Positions 36,043 to 43,637 of a DNA stretch of 64,000 nt are shown piece after piece. The notes beneath the pieces are model-generated. The model was not told the origin of the DNA and did not search any database. It saw only the letters and a program-made list of their open reading frames with translations. The first letter of the stretch is position 1. Every line of letters begins with the position of its first letter. Origin of the DNA: Sphingomonas bacterium (GTDB lineage: Bacteria > Pseudomonadota > Alphaproteobacteria > Sphingomonadales > Sphingomonadaceae); contig NZ_CAHJWJ010000006.1 of NCBI RefSeq assembly GCF_903642285.1, forward strand, positions 1 through 64,000, given 5' to 3'. The position numbers and the translations under genes were made by a program.

Positions 36043-36978
36043 TCAGTATCCCTCGTCAAGATCTACCACGTTTATCATGGGCTTATCCGCGCGGTATGCG
36101 GCCAGGTTCTTGAGGAACAGGTCGGCGGCGCGGTGGAACATCTTGGTCTGGCTGCGGCCCGACAGGTGCATCGTGATGATGGCGTTCGGCGCATCCCATA
36201 ACGGATGATCGGCGGGGAGCGGTTCGGGTTCGGTCGGGTCGAGGACCGCGCCCGCGATCGTCTTCGCGGTCAGCGCGGCGATCAGCGCGTCGTCGTCGAT
36301 CATATCGCCACGCGCGATGTTGACGAGCCAGGCGGTGGATTTCATCGCCGTCAGTTCGGGTTCGCCGATCAGCGTCTTGGTCGCGTCGGTCGACGGCGCA
36401 GCGAGGATCACCCAGTCGTAATCGCCGAGCTTCGCCCGCCATTCGTCGGGCTTGAGCGTGCCGTCGCGGCCCGAACGCGTGACGCCGGTCACCGCGACGC
36501 CGAACCCCGCCAGCCTCTCACCGATCAACCGGCCGATCGAGCCGTAACCGATGACGAGCGCCTTCGTCTCGAACAACTCGATCCGGCCCGGTGCATATTC
36601 CAGCCAGTCGCGGCGATCCTGCGCCCGTACGACCTGATCGAACCGCTTCGCCGCGACCAGCACGCCCATCACCGCATATTCGGCGACCGCGATCGCGTTG
36701 ATCCCAGCGCCGTTCGTGACGATCGTGCCACGCCGTGCCAGTGCGCCGAGATCGAGCGACTCCAACCCGGCGATCGCGGTGAACAGCCATTTGAGCTTGG
36801 CACCTGCGGCGACGGCTTCCCGGGTCAGCCCGTGCGGCGGCAGGTCGACCCAGGCGATGTCCGCATCGGCGATGGCGGCGACCGCCTCCTCCCGGCTTGC
36901 GACCCAGTGGACGTCGATGTCTTCGGGGAGGTGGGCATCGAGGAGCGAACGCGCGATAACGGGGAGGACGATCTTCAT
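36043..36978 (-). CDS. D-isomer-specific 2-hydroxyacid dehydrogenase
   Basis: A 311-residue NAD(P)-dependent dehydrogenase. The Rossmann motif is VIGYGSIGRLIGERL. The catalytic triad is visible as Arg in NIARGDMID, Glu in DPTEPEPLP and His in ITMHLSGRS. The N-terminal substrate domain contains TNGAGINAIAVAEYA. It probably reduces a 2-keto acid or oxidises the D-2-hydroxy acid; the substrate cannot be fixed (glyoxylate, hydroxypyruvate and phosphoglycerate relatives are all possible). Met at 36978 begins the fold; the open frame further upstream is repeat sequence. Confidence 0.85.
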   Translation of the reverse strand: MKIVLPVIARSLLDAHLPEDIDVHWVASREEAVAAIADADIAWVDLPPHGLTREAVAAGAKLKWLFTAIAGLESLDLGALARRGTIVTNGAGINAIAVAEYAVMGVLVAAKRFDQVVRAQDRRDWLEYAPGRIELFETKALVIGYGSIGRLIGERLAGFGVAVTGVTRSGRDGTLKPDEWRAKLGDYDWVILAAPSTDATKTLIGEPELTAMKSTAWLVNIARGDMIDDDALIAALTAKTIAGAVLDPTEPEPLPADHPLWDAPNAIITMHLSGRSQTKMFHRAADLFLKNLAAYRADKPMINVVDLDEGY

Positions 36979-37032
36979 GGCGCCTTGTGGACCCGGTCGG
37001 GGAGGGGCGTCTAGGCTCCATTGCCTTCCGTA

Positions 37033-37110
37033 ATGCCGGGCTCGTCCCGGCATCCAGTGCCGCGAGCGAAGCGCTTGTGGCATGGACCCCCGGACAAGCC
37101 CGGAGTGACG
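37033..37110. repeat. Dispersed inverted repeat, family A, copy 1
   Basis: ATGCCGGG (37033-37040)-ctcgt-CCCGGCAT (37046-37053), then an imperfect inverted counterpart CCCCGGACAAGCCCGGAGTGAC ending near 37110. It shares its core with the copies at 38661 and 56777. It lies between the dehydrogenase and the ahcY operator. Confidence 0.75.
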
Positions 37111-37123
37111 GACCGGAAACGAC

Positions 37124-37143
37124 ATATAAAGACATCTTTATAT
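37124..37143. promoter_or_regulatory. Perfect 20-bp palindrome upstream of ahcY, probable operator
   Basis: ATATAAAGA-CA-TCTTTATAT is a perfect inverted repeat with nine-base arms and a two-base spacer, markedly AT-rich in a GC-rich background, 86 bases before the ahcY start. It has the size and symmetry of a dimeric repressor site. SahR, an ArsR-family regulator that senses S-adenosylhomocysteine, controls ahcY in many Proteobacteria and uses palindromes of this general kind; the assignment to SahR is inference. A GGCAGGC (37172-37178)/GCCTGCC (37197-37203) hairpin lies between it and the gene. Confidence 0.65.
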
Positions 37144-37228
37144 TTGATCTGTCGAACCCCGACGCCTATGTGGCAGGCTTCCGGCACGGGCACGCGGCCT
37201 GCCGATCATGCCTTCAGGAGACTTCCTC

Positions 37229-38650
37229 GTGGCCACCACGCTCGAGCGCGCGAAGACCGATTACGTCGTCGCCGACATCACCCTCGCCGATTTCGGTCGC
37301 GCGGAAATCAATATCGCAGAGACCGAGATGCCGGGCCTAATGGCGCTGCGCGAGGAGTTCGGCGCGTCGCAGCCGCTTAAAGGTGCGCGAATCACCGGGT
37401 CGCTCCACATGACGATCCAGACCGCGGTGCTGATCGAGACGCTGACCGCGCTGGGTGCGGACGTCCGCTGGGCGACGTGCAACATCTTCTCGACGCAGGA
37501 CCATGCCGCCGCCGCGATCGCGGCGACGGGCGTGCCGGTGTTCGCGATCAAGGGCGAAACGCTGGCCGAGTATTGGGATTATGTCGGCGACATCTTCAAC
37601 TGGGGCGCGGACGCCGACGGCGAGACCGCGAACATCATCCTCGACGACGGCGGGGACGCAACGATGTTCGCGCTGTGGGGCGCGAAGTTGGAAGCCGGCG
37701 CGACGCTGGGCGAGCCGGAGAACGACGAGGAAGTCGAGTTCCAGCGCGCGCTGAAGGCGTATATCGCCAAATATCCGGGCTATCTGACGCGCACCGTCAA
37801 GAACCTGAAGGGCGTGTCGGAAGAGACCACGACCGGCGTCCACCGCCTGTACGAGATCGCCAAGAAGGGCGAGCTGCCGTTCCCCGCGATCAACGTCAAC
37901 GACTCTGTGACGAAGTCGAAGTTCGACAATCTCTACGGCTGCAAGGAATCACTGGTCGACGCGATCCGTCGCGCCACCGACGTGATGCTGGCCGGCAAGG
38001 TGGCCTGCGTCGCAGGCTTCGGTGACGTCGGCAAGGGCTCCGCGCAGTCGCTGCGCAACGGCGGCGCGCGCGTGATGGTGACCGAGGTCGATCCGATCTG
38101 CGCGTTGCAGGCGGCGATGGAAGGCTTCGAGGTCGTGACGATGGAAGAGGCGGTGCAGCGCGCCGATATCTTCGTGACGGCGACCGGCAATGCCGACGTC
38201 ATCACCGCGGATCACATGAAGGCGATGAAGCCGATGAGCATCGTGTGCAACATCGGACACTTCGATTCGGAGATCCAGATCGCGGCGCTGTCCAACTACG
38301 CCTGGACCGAAGTGAAGCCGGGGACCGACCTGGTCAAGTTTCCCGACGGCAAGCAGATCATCATCCTGGCGAAAGGCCGCCTCGTAAACCTCGGCTGCGC
38401 GACGGGGCATCCCTCGTTCGTGATGTCGGCGAGCTTCACCAACCAGACGCTCGCGCAGATCGAGCTTTGGACCGCCGGCGAGAAATACAAGAACGAGGTG
38501 TACGTCCTGCCCAAGCATCTCGACGAGAAGGTCGCCGCGCTGCATCTGGAAAAACTTGGCGTGAAGCTGTCGCAGCTCACCCCGAAGCAGGCGGGCTATA
38601 TCGGCGTGCCGGTCGAGGGGCCGTTCAAGCCGGATCATTATCGCTATTGA
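37229..38650 (+). CDS. ahcY: S-adenosylhomocysteinase
   Basis: A 473-residue NAD-dependent enzyme splitting S-adenosylhomocysteine into adenosine and homocysteine in the methyl cycle. Motifs are [50 protein letters not shown], the Rossmann [20 protein letters not shown] and the C-terminal KPDHYRY. GTG 37229 is preferred over ATG 37208 because AGGAG (37216-37220) lies eight bases before it and the conserved sequence starts there. Upstream is a perfect palindrome likely to regulate it. Confidence 0.95.
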   Translation: MATTLERAKTDYVVADITLADFGRAEINIAETEMPGLMALREEFGASQPLKGARITGSLHMTIQTAVLIETLTALGADVRWATCNIFSTQDHAAAAIAATGVPVFAIKGETLAEYWDYVGDIFNWGADADGETANIILDDGGDATMFALWGAKLEAGATLGEPENDEEVEFQRALKAYIAKYPGYLTRTVKNLKGVSEETTTGVHRLYEIAKKGELPFPAINVNDSVTKSKFDNLYGCKESLVDAIRRATDVMLAGKVACVAGFGDVGKGSAQSLRNGGARVMVTEVDPICALQAAMEGFEVVTMEEAVQRADIFVTATGNADVITADHMKAMKPMSIVCNIGHFDSEIQIAALSNYAWTEVKPGTDLVKFPDGKQIIILAKGRLVNLGCATGHPSFVMSASFTNQTLAQIELWTAGEKYKNEVYVLPKHLDEKVAALHLEKLGVKLSQLTPKQAGYIGVPVEGPFKPDHYRY

Positions 38651-38660
38651 TCGCATACCT

Positions 38661-38743
38661 CGTCATGCCGGGCTCGTCCCGGCATCCAGGGCAGCGGGCA
38701 TATGGCTCGTGGCGCTGGATCCCGGGACGAGCCCGGGATGACG
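38661..38743. repeat. Dispersed inverted repeat, family A, copy 2 (complete pair)
   Basis: The 29-base arm 38661-38689 (core GCCGGGCTCGTCCCGGC) matches the reverse complement of 38715-38743 at 27 of 29 positions, with a 25-base centre. Each arm is itself self-complementary. It starts 10 bases after the ahcY stop. Confidence 0.85.
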
Positions 38744-38816
38744 AAATGGAAAATTAAGGGCTCGGCCGGAAGGCCGGGTCCTTTCTCGTTCGTTACCCCA
38801 CGAGGCAACATTTTTC

Positions 38817-38921
38817 CCTCCCCGGCGAAGGCCGGGGCCCAACGGCGAGGGGTCCAGTTGGCGAGTTCCTGCCCTTCCCAGGAGTCGGTCTGGAAGTGGG
38901 CCCCGGCCTTCGCCGGGGAGG
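38817..38921. repeat. Dispersed inverted repeat, family B, copy 1
   Basis: A perfect 25-base inverted repeat: 38817-38841 (core CCCCGGCGAAGGCCGGGG) and 38897-38921, separated by 55 bases. The core is the same as in the repeat inside the ccm operon at 58154. Confidence 0.88.
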
Positions 38922-39021
38922 GGATGGAATGGGGTGGTAGTGGACCATCAGCCCAATCCCAATTCCCACCCGCACCATATCGCTCTAGACCTACCGCGAT
39001 GAACCGCCCGGACCTGCCGAT

Positions 39022-41376
39022 ATGATCCTGCTGGGAACCGCCGCCGCCATCGGGGCGGGGGTGGTGCTGTTCGTTGCGGTGGTCGGCGCGGGGGTCATGC
39101 TGTTCGTCGGTCTGCGCGCGCGCGCGGAAGCGGCCGCCGTCGCGGCGGACAATTCCCGGCTCGATGCGATGCTTCGCGCCGCGCCCGCGCTCGCCACCAT
39201 CGTCCGCGCGGACGGGCGGGTCGAGATGCCGCAGCGGATGGCGGACTGGCTCGGGCTGGCCGCCGCGCCGGTGGCACTCCGCGAACTGGCGCAGGGCAAT
39301 GCCGGGCTTACGCCGGAAGACGCCGCCACGGTCGCCGGCGAGGTCGCGGCGGCGCAGCGAACCGGCAAGAGCTTCGTCCGCGCGGTTCGCCCGATCGGAT
39401 CGGCGCGCGCGATCACCTTGCGCGGGCAGCGTGCGCCGAGCGCGATGGCCAGCGCGGGGGGCGTCGTCATCTGGGCGTTCGACGCGACCGACAGCGAAAC
39501 CGAGATCGCGCGATTGTCCGCGGACAATGTCCGGCTGGAGACCGCGTTCGATGCGCTGACCGGGCTGATCGAGGCGGCACCGATGCCGATGTGGTACCGC
39601 GAACCCGACCTGAAACTGTCGATGGTGAACTCTGCCTATGTCGAGGCGGTCGAGGGGCGCGGTTCGGCGGATGTCGTCGCGCGGCAGCTGGAACTGGTCG
39701 AGGGATCGGGGCGCGGCGGGCCGCTGGCGGGGGCGTCGGCGGCGCGCGAGGAAGGACGGCCGCACGACCAGATCGTGCCGGTCACCATCGCCGGTGCCAG
39801 GCGATCGCTGCATGTGTTCGACGTGCCGCTGCCGACCGGCGGGATCGCGGGCTTCGCGGTCGACATCCAGGAACTGGAACAGGCGCGGTCGGGTGCGAAG
39901 CGGTTCGCAGAGGCGCAACGGGCGATGCTCGACCGCCTGTCCGCAGGCGTCGCGCAATTCGGCGAGGACCGCGCGCTCGTCTTCTGCAACCAGCCGTTCC
40001 GCCGCATGTTCGCGATGCGAAGCGAATGGCTGTCCGACCGCCCGGCGTTCGAACGCATTCTGGAACGGATGCGCGAGGCGAACCGTCTGCCCGAAGTGCG
40101 CGATTTCCCCGGCTGGAAGGCGGAGCGGCGCGACTGGTTCCTGCCTGCCGATGAGGCGACCGAGGAGCAATGGCATCTGCCCGGCGGCACGCATCTCCGG
40201 GTCGTCGCGCAGCCGCTGCCCGATGGCGGGTTGCTGCTGATCTTCGAGGATCGGACCGAGCAGGTGCAGCTCGCCAGCGCGCGCGACACGCTGCTCCGGG
40301 TTCGTACCGCGACGTTCGACAATCTGTTCGAGGCGTTGGGGGTCTTTGCGGCGGACGGGCGGCTGCAGCTGTGGAACAACCGGCTGCGCGCGATCTGGGG
40401 GTTCGAGGAGGAGTTCCTGGCCAGCCATCCGCGCGTCGATGCCTTTGCGGAGGCCGCGGCGGCCAAGCTCGCGACGCCCAACCGTTCGCAGCTGATCCCC
40501 GAGCTCGTACGGTCCGCGACCACCGAGCGGCAGCAGCGCGGCGGTCGCGTGGCGTTCGCGGACGGGCGCCATTTCGAATTTGCCGCGGTGCCGCTGCCCG
40601 ACGGCAACGCGCTGTTCACGATGCTCGACATCACCGACAGCCGGCGTGCGGAGCAGGCGCTGCGCGATCGCAACGCGGCGCTTGAGGCGACCGACCGGGT
40701 CAAGACGCAGTTCGTCGCCAACATGTCCTACGAACTGCGCACGCCGCTGACGTCGATCGGCGGGTTCGCGGACATGCTGCATGGCGGCTATGCGGGCAAA
40801 TTGACGAAACAGGCGGACGACTATGTCGAGGCGATCCTTGAGTCGGTGGAGCGGCTCGGGCTGCTGGTCGACGACGTGCTCGACCTGACCGAAGGCGTGG
40901 AGGGCGATGGCGGGATTGCGCGGGTCGATGTCGACATGGCCATGGTCGCGCAGGGTGCCGCGGACCGGGTTCGGCCGGCGGCGGAGCGGCGGCGGCTGGA
41001 CTTCGCGATCGAGGTCGCGCGCTCGGCCGGGCGCGTGCAGGGCGACGCGCGGCGGTTGCGCGAGGTTGTGGAGCATCTGCTTCGCCACGCGATCGAGGCG
41101 ACGCCCGAGGGCGGCCGGATCCTGCTCCATGTCGACGGCAATGCGACGCGGGCGCGGGTCGTCGTGTCGGATGACGGGCCGGGAATGGATGCCGCGAGCG
41201 CCGCCACCGCGTTCGACCGTTTCGCCGAGCCGGGGATCAAGCCGACGGGGGGTCGAGCGTTGGGGCTTGGCCTGCCGCTGGCGAAGCAATTCGTCGAAGC
41301 GCATGGCGGGACGATCGGACTGGTCTCCGAACCGGGGGAGGGAACGCTGGTGACGGTCGACCTGCCGCGGCGATGA
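39022..41376 (+). CDS. divL: DivL-like PAS-domain pseudokinase with Tyr in place of the phosphoacceptor His
   Basis: A 784-residue protein with one N-terminal membrane segment (about 3-32), several PAS-like regions (about 40-555), a DHp helix pair and a degenerate HATPase domain. The H-box reads VANMSYELRTPLTSI with Tyr570 where kinases have His, the hallmark of DivL, which in Caulobacter controls the CckA-ChpT-CtrA pathway through protein contact with CckA and DivK. The N-box reads LLRHAIEAT, with His689 where Asn normally binds Mg; the G1 box DDGPGM and G2 GLGLPL remain. Autokinase activity therefore looks doubtful. The C-terminus is complete. It precedes tsaE and the amgK-murU-addBA run. 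Confidence 0.85.
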   Translation: MILLGTAAAIGAGVVLFVAVVGAGVMLFVGLRARAEAAAVAADNSRLDAMLRAAPALATIVRADGRVEMPQRMADWLGLAAAPVALRELAQGNAGLTPEDAATVAGEVAAAQRTGKSFVRAVRPIGSARAITLRGQRAPSAMASAGGVVIWAFDATDSETEIARLSADNVRLETAFDALTGLIEAAPMPMWYREPDLKLSMVNSAYVEAVEGRGSADVVARQLELVEGSGRGGPLAGASAAREEGRPHDQIVPVTIAGARRSLHVFDVPLPTGGIAGFAVDIQELEQARSGAKRFAEAQRAMLDRLSAGVAQFGEDRALVFCNQPFRRMFAMRSEWLSDRPAFERILERMREANRLPEVRDFPGWKAERRDWFLPADEATEEQWHLPGGTHLRVVAQPLPDGGLLLIFEDRTEQVQLASARDTLLRVRTATFDNLFEALGVFAADGRLQLWNNRLRAIWGFEEEFLASHPRVDAFAEAAAAKLATPNRSQLIPELVRSATTERQQRGGRVAFADGRHFEFAAVPLPDGNALFTMLDITDSRRAEQALRDRNAALEATDRVKTQFVANMSYELRTPLTSIGGFADMLHGGYAGKLTKQADDYVEAILESVERLGLLVDDVLDLTEGVEGDGGIARVDVDMAMVAQGAADRVRPAAERRRLDFAIEVARSAGRVQGDARRLREVVEHLLRHAIEATPEGGRILLHVDGNATRARVVVSDDGPGMDAASAATAFDRFAEPGIKPTGGRALGLGLPLAKQFVEAHGGTIGLVSEPGEGTLVTVDLPRR

Positions 41377-41391
41377 TGGCGGGTCGGGTTC

Positions 41392-41480
41392 CTGTCCTCA
41401 CCCTTCCGGCGCTTCGCGCCTCCCTCCCTCTCCGAGCGGGAGAGGGAAAAGACGCCGAAGGCGGCGAAGGGTGAGGACAG
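41392..41480. repeat. Long interrupted palindrome overlapping the tsaE start
   Basis: CTGTCCTCACCCTTC (41392-41406) is perfectly complementary to GAAGGGTGAGGACAG (41466-41480). Between them lies a second hairpin, TCCCTCTCC-gagc-GGGAGAGGGA. The right arm includes both candidate GTG start codons of tsaE. Confidence 0.85.
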
Positions 41481-41920
41481 TGCACCTAGCCGACGCCACC
41501 GCCACCGAAGCCTTCGGCACCTCGCTCGCCCCGATCGTCCGCGCAGGCGACGTCATCACCCTCGAAGGCCCGCTCGGTGCCGGCAAGACCAGCATCGCGC
41601 GCGGGCTTCTTGCCGCGCTCGGCCTGACGGGCGAAGCACCGAGTCCGAGCTTCGCGATCGTCCAGCCCTATGCCCCGCCCGAGGTACGTCTGCCGGTGCT
41701 TCACGTCGATCTCTACCGCGTCGAGGATCCCGGTGAGCTCGAGGAACTGGGGCTCGACGAGGCGCTGGACGACTCGTTGCTCCTCGTCGAATGGCCCGAC
41801 CGCGCTGGTCCGGACGCATGGCCGGGTGCCTTGGCGCTGCGTCTCGATTTCGCCCCCGACGGCGCTCGCATCTTGACTATCACGGCACCCCCGGCATGGC
41901 AGCGGAGATGGCCGACATGA
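41471..41920 (+). CDS. tsaE: TsaE, ATPase of tRNA t6A biosynthesis
   Basis: A 149-residue P-loop ATPase that works with TsaB and TsaD to make N6-threonylcarbamoyladenosine at position 37 of ANN-reading tRNAs. The Walker A is EGPLGAGKTSIARGL; SPSFAIVQPY, HVDLYR and LLLVEWPDR follow as usual for the family. The start is GTG 41471 or GTG 41480, both inside the arm of a palindrome, so the mRNA start can be locked in a hairpin. It overlaps amgK by ATGA. Confidence 0.92.
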   Translation: MRTVHLADATATEAFGTSLAPIVRAGDVITLEGPLGAGKTSIARGLLAALGLTGEAPSPSFAIVQPYAPPEVRLPVLHVDLYRVEDPGELEELGLDEALDDSLLLVEWPDRAGPDAWPGALALRLDFAPDGARILTITAPPAWQRRWPT

Positions 41921-42885
41921 CCCCGCCGGCGGATGCGCCCGCCTTTCTGGCCGTGCACGGCTGGGCAGGGGCGAGCATCGCGCCGCTCGCGGGCGATGCC
42001 TCGTTCCGGCGGTATTTCCGCGTGACCGACGGCACGCGCCGGGCGGTCCTGATGGACGCGCCGCCGCCGCACGAGGATCCGCGGCCGTTCCTTTCGGTCG
42101 GAACCTGGCTGTCGGAACGCGGTTTCCGATCGCCCGCGATCCTGGCCGCGGATGTCGAGCGCGGGCTGGTCCTGATCGAGGATTTCGGCGACGACCGGAT
42201 GCGCGAAGCCGCGGATGCGTCGGTCGATGCGCAGATGCCGCTCTATACCGCGGCGGTCGACATACTGGTCGCGCTCCGATCGCATTCCGCTGGGCCGTTC
42301 GCCCCCTATGACCGCGCGGTGCTCGCGCGAGAGGCGGCGTTGTTCGTCGAATGGTATTGCCCCGCTGTCGGAATAGAGGCGGATGCGGACGCGTATCTCG
42401 CCGCCTGGGATCAGGTCTTCGCTCACGCGCTGGCACCCGACCCCGTGACCGTATTGCGCGACTATCATGCCGAGAACCTGATGCTCGTGGGGGCGGAGCG
42501 AGCGATCGGCCTGCTCGATTTCCAGGACGCGCTGGCGGGGCATCCGGCCTATGATCTCGTGTCGTTGCTGCAGGATGCGCGACGCGACGTCGATCCGTCG
42601 ATCGAAGCGGCGATGATCGCGCGCTACCGCATGGCGACGGCCGCGGGGGAGGACTTCATGGGCGCGTATCACGTGCTCGGCGCGCAGCGGAACGCGAAGA
42701 TCCTCGGCATCTTCACGCGACTGTGGAAGCGCGACGGCAAGCCGCGCTACGCGGCGCTCTGCCCGCGTGTCTGGGCCTATCTGGAGCGCGATCTGTCGCA
42801 GCCCGTGCTCGCCCCCGTCGCCGCCTGGTTCGATGCGCATATCCCGCCAGAATGGCGCGGCGATCCGGCGATGCTGGCGGCATGA
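41917..42885 (+). CDS. amgK: AmgK, N-acetylmuramate/N-acetylglucosamine anomeric kinase
   Basis: A 322-residue member of the aminoglycoside-phosphotransferase fold: GDASFRRYFRV near the N-terminus, LIEDFGDDRM, catalytic loop LRDYHAENLML (Asp and Asn), and metal-binding LLDFQDALAGHPAYDL. Next to murU it is the anomeric sugar kinase that phosphorylates recycled MurNAc at C1, bypassing the MurA-dependent de novo route. ATG 41917 overlaps the tsaE stop and has GGAG upstream; ATG 41896 and 41908 are in-frame alternatives. Confidence 0.9.
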   Translation: MTPPADAPAFLAVHGWAGASIAPLAGDASFRRYFRVTDGTRRAVLMDAPPPHEDPRPFLSVGTWLSERGFRSPAILAADVERGLVLIEDFGDDRMREAADASVDAQMPLYTAAVDILVALRSHSAGPFAPYDRAVLAREAALFVEWYCPAVGIEADADAYLAAWDQVFAHALAPDPVTVLRDYHAENLMLVGAERAIGLLDFQDALAGHPAYDLVSLLQDARRDVDPSIEAAMIARYRMATAAGEDFMGAYHVLGAQRNAKILGIFTRLWKRDGKPRYAALCPRVWAYLERDLSQPVLAPVAAWFDAHIPPEWRGDPAMLAA

Positions 42886-43637
42886 CTCGCCTGCGGAGCA
42901 TCCGGCCGGCACCGGGCGGCACCGTGCCCAGAACCGCGATGGTGATGGCGGCCGGGATCGGCAAGCGGATGCGCCCGTTGACCGCGACCCGGCCCAAGCC
43001 GCTGGTGGAGGTCGCGGGCAAGGCGCTGATCGATCACGTCCTCGATCGGTTGCGCACGGCGGGGGTCGAGCGCGTGATCGTCAACGTGCATTATCTGGCG
43101 GACGCGCTCGAGGCGCATCTCGGGCGGCACGCCGACGGGCTGGAGATCGTGATATCGGACGAACGCGGCGCGTTGCTGGAAACGGGCGGGGGATTGGTGA
43201 AGGCGCGCGACCTGTTCGCCGACGAACCGCTGCTGGTCGTCAACAGCGACAATCTCTGGCTCGACGGGCCGGTCGACGCGATCCGGCTGCTCGCGTCGCG
43301 CTGGGACGATATGACGATGGATGCGCTGCTGCTCGTCGTACCGCTGGCGCGGGCGCACAATCACACCGGTTCGGGCGATTTCCACCTCGCGCCCGACGGC
43401 CGGATCACCGCGCGTCGCGAGCCCGGGCGGGTCGCGCCGTTCACCTATACCGGCGTGCAGATCGTCCATCCGCGGCTGATCGTCGACTGGCCCGAGGGTG
43501 CGTTTTCGACCAACCTGTTCTGGGACCGCGCGGTCGCGGCGGGACTCGCTTATGGGCAGGTCCATCAGGGGCTGTGGTTCGACGTCGGGACGCCGGCTGC
43601 GATCGCGAAGACCGAGGCGCTGCTCGCCGATGGCTGA
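42882..43637 (+). CDS. murU: MurU, MurNAc-1-phosphate uridylyltransferase
   Basis: A 251-residue nucleotidyltransferase: MVMAAGIGKRMRPLTATRPK is the nucleotide-binding signature, VNVHYLADALEAHL and VNSDNLW (metal-binding Asp) follow, and FDVGTPAAI closes the domain. It forms UDP-MurNAc from MurNAc-1-phosphate and UTP. Position directly after amgK (ATGA overlap) fixes this specificity over glucose-1-phosphate relatives. About 15 residues before the signature are extra and unconserved-looking. It overlaps addB by eight bases. Confidence 0.9.
   Translation: MTRLRSIRPAPGGTVPRTAMVMAAGIGKRMRPLTATRPKPLVEVAGKALIDHVLDRLRTAGVERVIVNVHYLADALEAHLGRHADGLEIVISDERGALLETGGGLVKARDLFADEPLLVVNSDNLWLDGPVDAIRLLASRWDDMTMDALLLVVPLARAHNHTGSGDFHLAPDGRITARREPGRVAPFTYTGVQIVHPRLIVDWPEGAFSTNLFWDRAVAAGLAYGQVHQGLWFDVGTPAAIAKTEALLADG

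Larger units (their letters stand above)
38651..39021. other. 371-base gap between ahcY and divL occupied by repeats
   Basis: Contains two dispersed inverted repeats (families A and B, listed separately) and about 95 bases of unique sequence before divL. No gene is supported. The family A hairpin may serve as the 3' end of the ahcY transcript. Confidence 0.7.

Noticed and set aside
37144..37228. SAH or SAM riboswitch in the ahcY leader
   Set aside because: Only one simple hairpin (GGCAGGC/GCCTGCC) is visible and I cannot match the conserved core of any known SAM/SAH riboswitch class. The protein-binding palindrome explains the region better.
38644..41304. 886-codon open frame on the minus strand
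   Set aside because: Shadow of divL and of the repeats after ahcY; composition is Arg-rich and without motifs.
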